Both the position numbers and the translations under genes were made by a program. The notes under the pieces were generated by a model. The model ran no database searches. It saw only the letters and a program-made list of their open reading frames with translations, and was not told where the DNA came from. A stretch of 64,000 nucleotides of DNA from an uncultured Clostridia bacterium. Its GTDB lineage: Bacteria > Bacillota > Clostridia > Christensenellales > UBA1242. The stretch spans positions 248,001-312,000 of the forward strand of contig CAKVGK010000001.1 in assembly GCA_934747385.1 (NCBI GenBank). The letters run 5' to 3'. Numbering within the stretch: the stretch's first letter is position 1; each line of letters begins with the position of its first letter. Shown here piece by piece: positions 15,152-24,449 of this stretch.

Positions 15152-16521
15152 CCGTTTTTTGAAATATCTTGTTTTAAATGTGCCAATTTTAGTTTATTTG
15201 GATTTTTAACTAGTTTGTACGCCAGTTTGCACACATCCCCAGCCCCCACAAAAGCAACAGCCTCAAAGTTGTTTATTATTGCATCAATCTTTTTGTCGCT
15301 ACAAGCGTAAAAGCAGTCATTATTGACTTTCCTAATCTGTTCTGACAAAGTCTTTGCGTCTACCCCACATTTCTTTTGTTCTCTTGCTGGGTACTCTTTA
15401 AAAATACAAACTTTTCCACAATTTGCAAACAATTCAACAAATTCTTTTAAAAATGTTTTTGTTCGCGAATAGGTGTGAGGCTGAAAAATTATCAATGAAT
15501 TTGAATGCTCTTGTTTAAATGTCGAAACAAATGCCTTAACCTCAGTTGGGTGATGAGCATAGTCGATAAAAATTTTTGTTTTACCATAAAACCCAAGAAA
15601 CTCATATCTGCGTGGTAGTCCTGTGAAACTTTCCACAACTTGATTGATGATTTTTTCATCAACACCCAAATCTTTGCAAACTTTTGAAGCCAATGAAATA
15701 TTTTTTTGATTGTATTCACCTTTAAGTTTGGCTTCAAAATGACTCAAACCCACATACTTTATGTTTTTATATCTTTTTAAATACTCAGTGGATTTTTCGC
15801 AATAAGTATATCTAGTTTTGGCTCTTTTAATAAAGGTTGCAAACGCGTTTTGCAAATTTTTAAAATTGCCATAGCAGTCCAAATGCTCTGGCTCAACATT
15901 TGTAACCACAGCAATATTAGGGCTTATTTGCAAAAAACTTTTGTTAAATTCACATGCCTCCACCACAACAAATTCGTCACCAGGCTGAAAGCGTGGCAGA
16001 AACACGTCTGCACCAATGTGGCAAGAAACATTTTTGCCAGCGACACGCAAAATTTCGTAAATGAGCGCACTTGTTGTGCTTTTGCCATGTGTGCCAGCAA
16101 CTGCAATAACATTTTTAAAAGTTTTTAATAACTCGCCAAGCGCAACTGCTCGGTCAAAAATTGGAATGTTGTGTTTTTTTAGTTGTTTAACCAAACAGCT
16201 ATCATCTTTTATTGCTGCCGTTTTTATGCAATAATCCACTTGAAAAAACCGCTTTGAAATTTTGTTATAAATCTCAATACCCTGTTTAGCCAACTTTTGC
16301 GTGGTTGCAGACTCCACATTGTCAAACCCCAAAACTTTGCAATCTTGATTTTTGAGCGCAAGTGCGAGTTGACTCATGCTGACCCCGCCAACCCCAAGCA
16401 CCAAAACGCTTTTATTGCACTTTGAGATGATTTCTTTGTTTTGCTGGCATGGGCTTGCAGAAGTTGGATAATCAAGGCGAAAAAAATCGGCTTTTTCAGT
16501 TTTTAAAACTTTATTTATCAT
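15148..16521 (-). CDS. murC: UDP-N-acetylmuramate--L-alanine ligase
   Basis: MurC adds L-alanine to UDP-MurNAc using ATP, the first peptide step of peptidoglycan synthesis, in the cytosol. The 457-residue protein has the three Mur-ligase domains: an N-terminal Rossmann domain (VLVLGVGGVSMSQLA), the ATP-binding loop GTHGKSTT (about residue 142), and C-terminal motifs IDYAHHPTEV (about residue 320) and FQPHTYSRT, which separate MurC from MurD/E/F. About 38 residues precede the Rossmann domain, slightly more than usual. There is no clear ribosome site before the ATG at 16521, so the true start could be internal or the mRNA nearly leaderless. Confidence 0.93.
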   Translation of the reverse strand: MINKVLKTEKADFFRLDYPTSASPCQQNKEIISKCNKSVLVLGVGGVSMSQLALALKNQDCKVLGFDNVESATTQKLAKQGIEIYNKISKRFFQVDYCIKTAAIKDDSCLVKQLKKHNIPIFDRAVALGELLKTFKNVIAVAGTHGKSTTSALIYEILRVAGKNVSCHIGADVFLPRFQPGDEFVVVEACEFNKSFLQISPNIAVVTNVEPEHLDCYGNFKNLQNAFATFIKRAKTRYTYCEKSTEYLKRYKNIKYVGLSHFEAKLKGEYNQKNISLASKVCKDLGVDEKIINQVVESFTGLPRRYEFLGFYGKTKIFIDYAHHPTEVKAFVSTFKQEHSNSLIIFQPHTYSRTKTFLKEFVELFANCGKVCIFKEYPAREQKKCGVDAKTLSEQIRKVNNDCFYACSDKKIDAIINNFEAVAFVGAGDVCKLAYKLVKNPNKLKLAHLKQDISKNG

Positions 16522-16636
16522 ATTTTTATATATGAAAATTAAACAAAAATGGAAAGCAACAAAACAAAATTTAATTTAGGTTTTAATTTATTTGCAAATT
16601 AGGTAAAAAATAATTTTGATTTTGATTAATAATTTG

Positions 16637-16665
16637 TTGGATTTTTTTGGCACTTATGCTAAAAT
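16637..16665 (+). promoter_or_regulatory. spoVG promoter
   Basis: TTGGAT (16637-16642), a 17-base spacer ending in TGC, and TAAAAT (16660-16665), an extended -10 type. In B. subtilis spoVG is sigma-H dependent; the sequence here looks more like sigma-A. Confidence 0.6.
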
Positions 16666-16748
16666 AATGGTGACTGAAAAATTTGTTAAAGTGAACAATC
16701 ACGCTTTGCAAAGGCTAGGTTAATCTATAAAGGGGAAGGTGAACAGAC

Positions 16749-17015
16749 TTGAAAATCACAGACATTAGGATTCGTATGGTTAGCAAAGATGATAGCAAGT
16801 TGAAGGCCGTTGCCTCATTCACAATTGACGATGCATTTGTTGTGCACGATGTCAAGATTATTGAAGGCTCAAATGGTTATTTCATAGCTATGCCATCAAG
16901 GCAAGCTCCAAGCGGTGAATACAGGGATATCGTACATCCAGCAAACACCGAAACTCGCGAGCAAATCGTTTCTGCTGTGTTGGCTGCTTATGAAAAAGAA
17001 AAAGCAAACCAATAG
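16749..17015 (+). CDS. spoVG: Septation/regulatory protein SpoVG
   Basis: SpoVG, 88 residues, a small nucleic-acid-binding regulator that influences septation, capsule and virulence genes in Bacillota. The family start (KITDIRIRMVSKDDSKLKAVAS) and the core FIAMPSRQAPSGEYRDIVHP are conserved. The start codon is TTG at 16749, supported by AAGGTGA five to six bases upstream and by the family N-terminus; no ATG is available. It has its own promoter and terminator. Confidence 0.95.
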   Translation: MKITDIRIRMVSKDDSKLKAVASFTIDDAFVVHDVKIIEGSNGYFIAMPSRQAPSGEYRDIVHPANTETREQIVSAVLAAYEKEKANQ

Positions 17016-17020
17016 ATTTT

Positions 17021-17049
17021 AAAAAAGACCTCATTTTGAGGTCTTTTTT
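17021..17049 (+). terminator. spoVG terminator
   Basis: AAAAAAGACCTCA pairs with TGAGGTCTTTTTT around a TTT loop: a strong intrinsic terminator. Its A/T flanks let it act for the convergent GLUG gene ending at 17064 as well. Confidence 0.9.
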
Positions 17050-17063
17050 GTTTATGTTTTCAA

Positions 17064-20000
17064 TTAAATGTCAGCCAAAAATTGCAATTTAATGCCATTA
17101 TTTGGAACTTCGCTCCAGATATCATCAAAATTGAAATCGCATTGTTTTGTGAATGTTACGCTGCCCCAATTGAACACGCCTTTGCTTGTTGACATGCTGA
17201 TTGAGCCTTTGTAAGTTGAAATTTTGTTGAAATCTGCATCGTTAACAAATTTGAAGAAGCTGCTGCGGTCGGTGTCTTCATAAGATGGCCATTGATATGC
17301 TCCAAAGAACACACCCTCTGAAATGAAAGTTGCTGTTTGGAAAGACTTGCCACTATTTGCAGTTGTTTGATTGATGATAACTGATTGCAAACTACCTGCT
17401 GAAGCGTCGTAGTCAAGAATATCGAAACTGCGGTCTGAATTGCCAGTTGTGTGGTAATCCAATTCATTTTTAACTTCTTCGCCCGCGTTGCGGAAATCTT
17501 GCCAGCATTCGCTGTAGAATTTGCCTGAACCTTTAAATGTGCTGTTTATTGCTGCACTTTTGAATGATGCACCGTTTGGGAAAATCAAAGCAATGAATGA
17601 GCCAACAGTGCTGTTCTTAGTGCCATTGATTTGACTGCTTGCTTGAACATTTGAAACGCTGCCTTTGCGCAAATCAACAACCACACCAGCAATAAATCTA
17701 TCACCTTTAATTGTGTTTTGATTTAATATGGTTTCGTTGTAGTTTTGACCACAAATTGCAATTTGGTCAATTTTTGCTGCAGCATTGTTCATTTTGACAA
17801 CCGCACCTGCCACTGTGTTACCTTCAATATTTGAAGCCACTAAAACTTGGCTGATAACTGAATTGTTGCTTGAATTGTTAACTGCAATGCCTGCCACATT
17901 GTGACGTTTATCTGCATGATAACTGCCAATTGTTGTTAAAGCAGTTTTTGAAGAAGACAATTTACCATTGTTGTTGCAAACGAAACCTGCAATGTTCAAA
18001 ATGTTTGAGGTTGTGTCTGCTGTGGTGATTCCGTCACCAGCCAATTGAACACCAGAAACATTTCCGTTGTTGATTACAACTGCACCAGCAACATTTGTGT
18101 TGTCCGCTGATTTTGTAACATTAATTTTCAAAGCCAATGTTGCTTTTGTAATTTCGCCATCATTTGTGACTGCCAAACCTGCTATATTAGCAGCGGTTGC
18201 GTCGTCTGAGTGTGAAATTGAAATTGTTGCAATGCTGTTTAAGATTGAACCCTTGTTTGTGTTAACCATGCCAGCAGCACTTGATTGTGCTTTGATTGTT
18301 GCTGTTACAACACTGCCGTCAACACGGGAGTTTTTGCCCACTGTGTTAACAACACCTGCAACAGTTGCAATTCTTGCACTTTCTGCAATTGTTAAATTCA
18401 AAACTTTGCAATTTTTAACAATTGAACCATCTTTAACTTGGTTTGCAATGCTTGCAAAATTTGTGAATGAGTTTGTGATTTCGCTTTCGTAATTTACGCT
18501 AATATTTTCAATATTGCTTACACCAGCAGAAGAGTCTGTTGCTTCCACAATATTAGCAACAACTGCGCCATTTGTTGCGTCTTTTGAAACTTTAACGTTT
18601 TCAAACTTAATGTTCTTGATTGTGCTATTGTTAACTCTGCCGAAGAAAGCCAAATTGCCAGCGTCTGCATTTTTCAAGTTTACATTTAAAATTTTGTGAT
18701 TGTTGCCATCGATAATTGAATTTTCAACGTCGATAGCAGTCCAATCATAAGAGGCTAAATCAATATCTGTTGTTAAAACATAAGTTTTGTTTTTAATTTT
18801 GCCATCATTTGTTCTGCATTCGTTGATGAAAGTCATGAATGCTTCGGTTGTGTATACAAATTCTTTGTCGTTGTTTGACAAGAAGTATTCGCTGCTTACT
18901 GCTGAAGGTGTTAAATTTGTTGAATACAAAGTTGGCAATGTGCCAGGAACAATTTTCCAAATATAACTATCCCAATATTCAGGTTGACCATTGATTGTGT
19001 AGTAAACATATGAACTATCTGTCAACATTGAATTTAAGTCTGCATAACTTACAACGCCATAAATACCTTTTGTTTGGTCATATAAGTTTTCAATAAGCGC
19101 TGGTTTAACTTTAACTGCATCAGCGCCGTTTGTAACAGTGTAGTTACCAATGAAGAATTTCAAATAGTTAGCGCCAGACATAACGCCAGTTGTTGATACT
19201 GTGTGAACAAAACTTGCAAATTCTGCAAAATTACTTGAAACAACTGAATATGATTGTTGAATTGTGCCATAACTGTTTGAAACAACCATTTCACCAACAA
19301 AACCTGCTGCTTTGCTTACTGCGTTTGCTGCGGTTACACTGCCAGTTGCTAAGCACGCACGAATTGTGCCTTGGTTAAGTTTTCCGGCAAAGCCACCAAC
19401 TGTTGCAGAAGCTGTGTCACTTGAAGTTATAACAATCTCGTTAACAGAAGAGTTTGTTACCATTGTTGCATTGCCAACCAATGTGCCAATCAAACCACCA
19501 ATAACAGTGTTTGCCTTTGTGCTTGTGATTGAAGAATTGCTTACTTTAACATTGCTTATATTAACATTGTTTGCACTGCCAGCAAGCACACCTGCATTTG
19601 AATATTCGCCAGTAATGTTGAAAGATTTGATTGCCAAATTTTTAACACTCGCTGCGTTCAAAGAATAGAACAAACCAGCGTTTTCTTCGTCAAATGCAAA
19701 ATTTGAACCAGTGATTGTGTGGTTGTTACCATCAAATTTACCAGAGAAGCCAACCCAAGAAGCCAATTCGCTGTTGTAACCAATTGGTTTGAAGTCTGCT
19801 GAAAGCAAAATGTCTGCCCTAAGCACATAACTTGCGTCCAAACCATAAACACTGCCAATTCTGCTCAATGTTTGTTCGCTGCTTATAAAATAAGGGTTTG
19901 TTTCGCTGCCGTCACCAATGTGAACAGTGAACTTAAACTCTGGGAACTTTTTGTTGGAGGTTGAAATCACAACTTCAAAGTCGCCACCCTTTTTAGCCAC

Positions 20001-20258
20001 ATAATAGCCTTTGTTGTCGTTAAACGCAATTGCGTCCACAACTTCTTCGCTTGCGGCATTGTAATTATACTTAGTTTTGTTTGATGCTTTTTTAACAGAT
20101 TTTCCTAAATCGTTAATTGTTATAATGTCACCAACGTTGCAATATATTTCGTTTGCCTTGAAGTTAATCACTTCATCGTTACGCAAAAAGTAGTAAGTTA
20201 CTAAACCAAAACTTACCACAACTACAATTGAAATTAAAAATACTAAAAACTTTTTCAT
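17064..20258 (-). CDS. Membrane-anchored GLUG-repeat surface protein
   Basis: A 1064-residue exported protein. The ATG at 20258 (MKKFLVFLISI) has AAGGTGGG upstream; the in-frame codon at 20300 lies in the promoter. Residues about 4-26 form a hydrophobic signal or anchor without a lipobox cysteine, so it is probably held by an uncleaved N-terminal segment. A short Ig-like part (to about residue 120) is followed by arrays of GLUG-type repeats, with units such as VIGGLIGTLVGNATMV and VGGFAGKLNQGTIRA (about residues 170-350), and again from about residue 480 to 950. GLUG repeats form beta-helical stalks in adhesins and surface enzymes. No catalytic domain is seen. It resembles the giant lipoprotein at 31803 and the protein at 61480. 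It is probably a surface adhesin or matrix component. Confidence 0.82.
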   Translation of the reverse strand: MKKFLVFLISIVVVVSFGLVTYYFLRNDEVINFKANEIYCNVGDIITINDLGKSVKKASNKTKYNYNAASEEVVDAIAFNDNKGYYVAKKGGDFEVVISTSNKKFPEFKFTVHIGDGSETNPYFISSEQTLSRIGSVYGLDASYVLRADILLSADFKPIGYNSELASWVGFSGKFDGNNHTITGSNFAFDEENAGLFYSLNAASVKNLAIKSFNITGEYSNAGVLAGSANNVNISNVKVSNSSITSTKANTVIGGLIGTLVGNATMVTNSSVNEIVITSSDTASATVGGFAGKLNQGTIRACLATGSVTAANAVSKAAGFVGEMVVSNSYGTIQQSYSVVSSNFAEFASFVHTVSTTGVMSGANYLKFFIGNYTVTNGADAVKVKPALIENLYDQTKGIYGVVSYADLNSMLTDSSYVYYTINGQPEYWDSYIWKIVPGTLPTLYSTNLTPSAVSSEYFLSNNDKEFVYTTEAFMTFINECRTNDGKIKNKTYVLTTDIDLASYDWTAIDVENSIIDGNNHKILNVNLKNADAGNLAFFGRVNNSTIKNIKFENVKVSKDATNGAVVANIVEATDSSAGVSNIENISVNYESEITNSFTNFASIANQVKDGSIVKNCKVLNLTIAESARIATVAGVVNTVGKNSRVDGSVVTATIKAQSSAAGMVNTNKGSILNSIATISISHSDDATAANIAGLAVTNDGEITKATLALKINVTKSADNTNVAGAVVINNGNVSGVQLAGDGITTADTTSNILNIAGFVCNNNGKLSSSKTALTTIGSYHADKRHNVAGIAVNNSSNNSVISQVLVASNIEGNTVAGAVVKMNNAAAKIDQIAICGQNYNETILNQNTIKGDRFIAGVVVDLRKGSVSNVQASSQINGTKNSTVGSFIALIFPNGASFKSAAINSTFKGSGKFYSECWQDFRNAGEEVKNELDYHTTGNSDRSFDILDYDASAGSLQSVIINQTTANSGKSFQTATFISEGVFFGAYQWPSYEDTDRSSFFKFVNDADFNKISTYKGSISMSTSKGVFNWGSVTFTKQCDFNFDDIWSEVPNNGIKLQFLADI

Positions 20259-20288
20259 ATTCCCACCTTGAAAAGATTTTTCGTTGAT

Positions 20289-20316
20289 ATTATACCGCAA
20301 ATTGGCAGTTTGTCAA
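20289..20316 (-). promoter_or_regulatory. Promoter of the 1064-residue GLUG gene
   Basis: Minus-strand TTGACA (20316-20311), a 16-base spacer and TATAAT (20294-20289), about 30 bases before the start codon. Confidence 0.85.
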
Positions 20317-20451
20317 TACCCACATTTAAATTTTTATTTATGAAATTTTTGCAATTTTTTATAAAAATATATAAAATATGTGAATTTTTCACAAATTTTT
20401 CAGTTTTTTTATTATTTTTTTAATATTTTGCCCACCAAAAAAATTATTATT

Positions 20452-20479
20452 AAAAAAAGCGCTAACCTAAGTTAACACT
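20452..20479 (-). terminator. mscL terminator
   Basis: On the minus strand AGTGTTAAC and GTTAGCGCT form a nine-pair stem (with G-T pairs) around TTAG, followed by a run of seven T. Confidence 0.82.
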
Positions 20480-20495
20480 TTGTTTTTTCATTATT

Positions 20496-21125
20496 TTACT
20501 CTGCAACTTTAGTTGATTTTTTGCTTTTTGCACTCTGTTCAACCAACAAATCGCGAATTTCTTTAAGCAAATCTTGCTCGGTTGGATTGTTCTTTCTTTC
20601 CTCGGCTTCTTTTTCCGCCTTTTCTTTTTCAAGTTTTGCTTTAAGTTCAGCCTGTTGTTTTGCTTTCAACTCTTCATTTTCCTTCAAAACTTCCTTGAAT
20701 GGACGATTTTCTTGTTTTGCTTTCAATTTCAAAGCTTTACGTTCAGCACGCACTTCTTTTTTGGATTGTTCAACAATCATACCTTCCATTTCTTTTAACT
20801 TTTTTCGGGAAGCGTTAACAACTTTAACCATAATAAATACGCTTAAAGCAATGATGAAGAAGTCAATCACAGTTTGCAAGAAGTTGCCGTAAGCCCAACT
20901 TAAAGTTACAACCTTAACTCCATCCACCATTTCCCACCTAAGAGGGATGCTTAAATCTGCCAAACTTGCAGCACCCGTTGCCCAAGTTATGAGTGGCATT
21001 AAAATATCGTTAACCATGCTTGAAACAATTTTGTTGAACGCGGTTGCAATAATTAAGCCAACAGCCATGTCAAACACGTTGCCTTTTGAAATGAACTCTT
21101 TAAATTCTTTAAAAAACTTTCTCAT
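20496..21125 (-). CDS. mscL: Large-conductance mechanosensitive channel with long tail
   Basis: MscL opens under membrane tension to release solutes in hypo-osmotic shock. Residues 1-100 match the family: the amphipathic N-terminus with FKEFISKGNVFDMAVGLIIATAFNKIV (first membrane helix, in part), and the second helix FIIALSVFIMVKVVN. The protein has 209 residues, about 60-70 more than usual; the extra C-terminal part (about 115-205) is a highly charged Lys/Glu helix or coiled coil, ending in a segment TEQDLLKEIRDLL that is typical of the normal MscL end. So the insertion lies between the second helix and the usual C-terminal bundle. It is monocistronic. Confidence 0.95.
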   Translation of the reverse strand: MRKFFKEFKEFISKGNVFDMAVGLIIATAFNKIVSSMVNDILMPLITWATGAASLADLSIPLRWEMVDGVKVVTLSWAYGNFLQTVIDFFIIALSVFIMVKVVNASRKKLKEMEGMIVEQSKKEVRAERKALKLKAKQENRPFKEVLKENEELKAKQQAELKAKLEKEKAEKEAEERKNNPTEQDLLKEIRDLLVEQSAKSKKSTKVAE

Positions 21126-21181
21126 ATGTCTTTCCTTATTTTATTTTGCTAAATTTGGTTGCAAATATTAATTTTGTCTAT

Positions 21182-21210
21182 ATTTTAACAAACAAAATTT
21201 GGATTGTAAA
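21182..21210 (-). promoter_or_regulatory. mscL promoter
   Basis: Minus-strand TTTACA (21210-21205), a 17-base spacer and TAAAAT (21187-21182), about 60 bases before the start codon. Confidence 0.7.
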
Positions 21211-21229
21211 ACAAAAAGGTATGTGTTGC

Positions 21230-21258
21230 TTGTAAAAAATTTTAAAATTTAGTATTAT
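21230..21258 (+). promoter_or_regulatory. recD2 promoter adjacent to the start codon
   Basis: TTGTAA (21230-21235), a 17-base spacer and TATTAT (21253-21258). The ATG at 21265 is only seven bases after the -10 box and has no ribosome site, which suggests a leaderless transcript. Confidence 0.6.
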
Positions 21259-21264
21259 TAAAGC

Positions 21265-23478
21265 ATGAAAATAGTTGGCAATGTTGAAAACACAGTGTTT
21301 AGAAATGCAGAAAACGGTTATTCTGTTATAAATCTTTCATACAATAAAAAGAAATTGACTGTTGTTGGTTCTTTGCCAGAAGTTTATGAGGGTCAAACTT
21401 TGGAATTGGAAGGCAATTTTGTTGTAAATAAAAAGTTTGGCGAACAATTTCAGGTGACAGATGGTAAAGTTGTTGAGCCCACCACCCTGCCAGCCATTGA
21501 AAAATATTTAGCAAGTGGTTTGATTTACGGCGTTGGTCCAGTAACCGCCAAGCGCATTGTGGACGAATTTGGGCTGGACACTTTGTCAGTTATGGAATTC
21601 AATCCTGTCAAACTGAGCAAAATAAAAGGCATTTCAAAGCAAAAAGCGATCGAAATTTCAAACGCTTATAACGACATGAAAGAAATGCAAAACGTGATTA
21701 TGTTTTTGCAAACCAATCAAATCTCAACCAACATGGCAATTAAAATTTACAATATATATAAGGAAAAAACCATTGAACTGGTTAAATCCAACCCATATCA
21801 ATTGGTTGAGGACGTTGACGGAATAGGTTTTACCACTGCCGACAAGATTGCAATTAAACTTGGCATTGACTTGTATGGGGAAAACCGCATAAAGGCAGGT
21901 TTAATTTACACCTTAAAAACCGCTAGTGAGCGTGAGGGGCACACCTATTTGCCAAAGGCGGTTTTGGTGCAAAACTGTGTGGATATTTTGGGTTTTAGCG
22001 AAACTGAAACCGGCTTAATTGAAAAATGTATTGATTATTTACAAATTGAAGGCATGGTGAAGAACTTTAACTACCATGGTGAAGACATTACAGTTTTAAC
22101 CAAATTTTATTACCAAGAAAAATACATTGCTCGCAAACTTGCCAAACTTTCAATGAACCAATTTGACGAAAGGTTTAATTTTATTGACAATATCAATTTG
22201 TACCAGCGCATTCACAAAATTCAACTTAACGGCGAACAAACTGACGCTGTCAATGCTAGTTTAAGTCAAGGTGTTAGCATAATAACTGGCGGCCCCGGCA
22301 CTGGTAAAACAACTATTGTGCGTTGCATTTTGGAAATGCTTAAGCAACAAAACAAAAAAGTTCTGTTGTGCGCCCCAACGGGCAGAGCCTCCAAACGATT
22401 GACCGAAACAAGCGGAATGGAAGCAAAAACAATTCATCGCGCACTTGAAATGAACCCAACTGACGGAGAAGGGTTTTTCCACCGCAACGAAAACAATCCT
22501 CTTGACGCAGACGTGATTATCATTGACGAGGTGAGTATGGTTGACGTAAACTTGCTTTATCACCTAACAAAGGCAGTTAAATCCACCGCGCGGTTAATCC
22601 TTGTTGGAGATAAGGACCAATTGCCAAGCGTTGGTGCTGGAAATGTTTTGCGTGACCTTATTGAAAGCCATAAAATTTACACAACACAATTAGTTAACAT
22701 TTATCGCCAAGGCAATGACAGTTTAATTATCACCAACGCCCACTTGATTAACAACGGCAAAATGCCAGTTATTGACAATTCCAGCAAAGACTTTTTTTAC
22801 GAACAAGGTAATGATTTAATAAAAAACAGCGAAACTATTGTGGATTTGGTTACAACCAGATTGCCAAATTATTTTGGTTACAAACCTGAGAACATTCAAG
22901 TTCTTGCACCTATGAAAGCGGGACCTTGTGGAATTGACAATCTAAACAAACGCCTGCAAACAACAATAAATCCTTACTACTCAGGCATTGAACTTGCAAC
23001 CGATTTTTCGAAATATCATGTTAACGACAAGGTTATGCAAACTCAAAACAACTATGAAATGGAATACACAAAATACGAACAAAACGGCACAACCCAGCAA
23101 GGAACTGGCGTGTTTAATGGCGACATTGGTTATATAACCCGCATTGACCCAGAAACCCGCGAGGTCACAATTCGCTTTGACGACGGCAAAATTTGCAAAT
23201 ATTCGCAGACAGACTTGTATCAAATCACTCTCGCTTATGCAATAACAATCCACAAAAGCCAAGGCAGCGAATTTGAATGTGTTGTTATTCCGCTTGTGCC
23301 AGGTGCACCAATTATTGTAACCCGCAATTTGTTGTACACCGCCATAACCCGCGCAAAAAAGACAGTAGTTCTTGTTGGCAGCAAACAAATTTTGGCAAGA
23401 ATGATTCACAACAATTACACCGCAAAACGCTACACTTTGCTTAAAGATTTTGTTGTGGAAGAGTTTAAAGACAATTAG
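21265..23478 (+). CDS. recD2: RecD2-type DNA helicase
   Basis: RecD2, 737 residues, a superfamily 1B 5'-3' helicase found in bacteria without RecBC, involved in replication-fork and mismatch or recombination repair. An N-terminal OB-like part (FRNAENGYSVINLSY) and helix-hairpin-helix motifs (YGVGPVTAKRIVDEFG, about residue 90; VDGIGFTTADKIA, about 188) are followed by the helicase core: Walker A GGPGTGKTT (about 342), Walker B DEVSMVD (about 420), motif IV/V region TIHKSQGSEF (about 669) and YTAITRAKK (about 695). The start matches the family N-terminus although it lacks a ribosome site. Monocistronic, ending at a terminator. Confidence 0.95.
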   Translation: MKIVGNVENTVFRNAENGYSVINLSYNKKKLTVVGSLPEVYEGQTLELEGNFVVNKKFGEQFQVTDGKVVEPTTLPAIEKYLASGLIYGVGPVTAKRIVDEFGLDTLSVMEFNPVKLSKIKGISKQKAIEISNAYNDMKEMQNVIMFLQTNQISTNMAIKIYNIYKEKTIELVKSNPYQLVEDVDGIGFTTADKIAIKLGIDLYGENRIKAGLIYTLKTASEREGHTYLPKAVLVQNCVDILGFSETETGLIEKCIDYLQIEGMVKNFNYHGEDITVLTKFYYQEKYIARKLAKLSMNQFDERFNFIDNINLYQRIHKIQLNGEQTDAVNASLSQGVSIITGGPGTGKTTIVRCILEMLKQQNKKVLLCAPTGRASKRLTETSGMEAKTIHRALEMNPTDGEGFFHRNENNPLDADVIIIDEVSMVDVNLLYHLTKAVKSTARLILVGDKDQLPSVGAGNVLRDLIESHKIYTTQLVNIYRQGNDSLIITNAHLINNGKMPVIDNSSKDFFYEQGNDLIKNSETIVDLVTTRLPNYFGYKPENIQVLAPMKAGPCGIDNLNKRLQTTINPYYSGIELATDFSKYHVNDKVMQTQNNYEMEYTKYEQNGTTQQGTGVFNGDIGYITRIDPETREVTIRFDDGKICKYSQTDLYQITLAYAITIHKSQGSEFECVVIPLVPGAPIIVTRNLLYTAITRAKKTVVLVGSKQILARMIHNNYTAKRYTLLKDFVVEEFKDN

Positions 23479-23592
23479 AATTTTTAATTCAAAATCAACC
23501 AACATTGACACTAACAACTAATATTTAAGTTAATTGAATTACACAAAATATATAAAATTAAATTATAAAATGAATAAATATAAGGGGAATAT

Positions 23593-23629
23593 AAAAAAGA
23601 ACTTTGCTTATTGCATTGTTCTTTTTTTT
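23593..23629 (+). terminator. Terminator after recD2
   Basis: AAAAAAGAAC pairs with GTTCTTTTTT around an inner GC/GC element, followed by further T. Convergent comF-like gene ends at 23658, so it may work in both directions. Confidence 0.75.
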
Positions 23630-23657
23630 GTTAAAAACGTCTTTAAATTGACCATTT

Positions 23658-24449
23658 TTAATAATTTCTATCTCTTTCCGTATGTGCCAAAGTTAACACG
23701 TAAACTTTTTTCACACCCATATGCTTTAAAACCGAACTGACCTCATTGCTTGTTGCGCCTGTTGTGAAAATGTCGTCAATTAAAAGCACAACAAGACCTT
23801 TAACCAGTTTGCGATAATCGGCTTTTAACTGATAACAACCTTTAATGTTTTCCTGTCTCTCGCGATAACTTAAACTGGCTTGGCTTTGATTTTCTTTTAT
23901 CTTTTCAACAATTTCTGCACAGGGAATGTTGAATTTTGCAGCAACAAACCTCGCCAACAGTTCCGCTTGATTAAAGCCGCGCCGCTTTTGTTTCTTTTTA
24001 TGCATTGGAACAAAGGTTATCAAGTCAGGTTCAATTCCCCAAGCTGCCAATGTCTCACACATGAATTCACCAAGCGGTTCATAACTTGGCTTGCTGCCCT
24101 CATACTTAAAATCGTGCACCGCCTTGGCAATTTTTCCAGTGTAACTAAACACAGCAACCGCTTGTTCAAATTCAAAGTTTTTCTTTTTACACTCAAAGCA
24201 AACACCAACCTCATCTGGCAGCATAACATTACCACATTTCGGGCAAGCATTGGTTATGTACGGCAAAGCGCTGGCACAATTTTCACAACAATCCTTTTCC
24301 GCTAATTCATTCAATTCACCGCCACAAAAAACGCACTTGATATGCCTTGGGTACAAAATATCAAGCAACCAATCTTTAAACGATCGCTTATTTCTCTTCA
24401 ATTCTCCAAACCTATAAAATAGTCTGCGGACACTTTGAAGAAAAGACAA
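23658..24449 (-). CDS. ComF-family phosphoribosyltransferase-like protein
   Basis: A ComFC/GntX-like protein related to the competence protein ComFC, which helps internalised DNA or D-loop processing in naturally competent bacteria; in many genomes its role is unknown. An N-terminal zinc finger region has four CxxC pairs (CVFC, CENC, CPKC, CFEC, residues about 38-92), and the C-terminal phosphoribosyltransferase domain has the PRPP loop VVLLIDDIFTTGAT (about residue 220). No ComFA helicase lies nearby. The start is uncertain: TTG at 24449 (263 residues) lacks a ribosome site and overlaps the upstream XRE gene by 52 bases; a TTG at 24401 overlapping the XRE stop is also possible. Confidence 0.85.
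   Translation of the reverse strand: MSFLQSVRRLFYRFGELKRNKRSFKDWLLDILYPRHIKCVFCGGELNELAEKDCCENCASALPYITNACPKCGNVMLPDEVGVCFECKKKNFEFEQAVAVFSYTGKIAKAVHDFKYEGSKPSYEPLGEFMCETLAAWGIEPDLITFVPMHKKKQKRRGFNQAELLARFVAAKFNIPCAEIVEKIKENQSQASLSYRERQENIKGCYQLKADYRKLVKGLVVLLIDDIFTTGATSNEVSSVLKHMGVKKVYVLTLAHTERDRNY

Noticed and set aside
17156..17467. Shifted frames in GLUG genes, including those of 17064-20258 and 31803-52091
   Set aside because: Long repeat genes throw off many open shadow frames; none has its own start signals.
23534..23740. Plus-strand 68-residue frame after recD2
   Set aside because: It crosses the recD2 terminator and the end of the convergent comF-like gene; composition is that of intergenic DNA.
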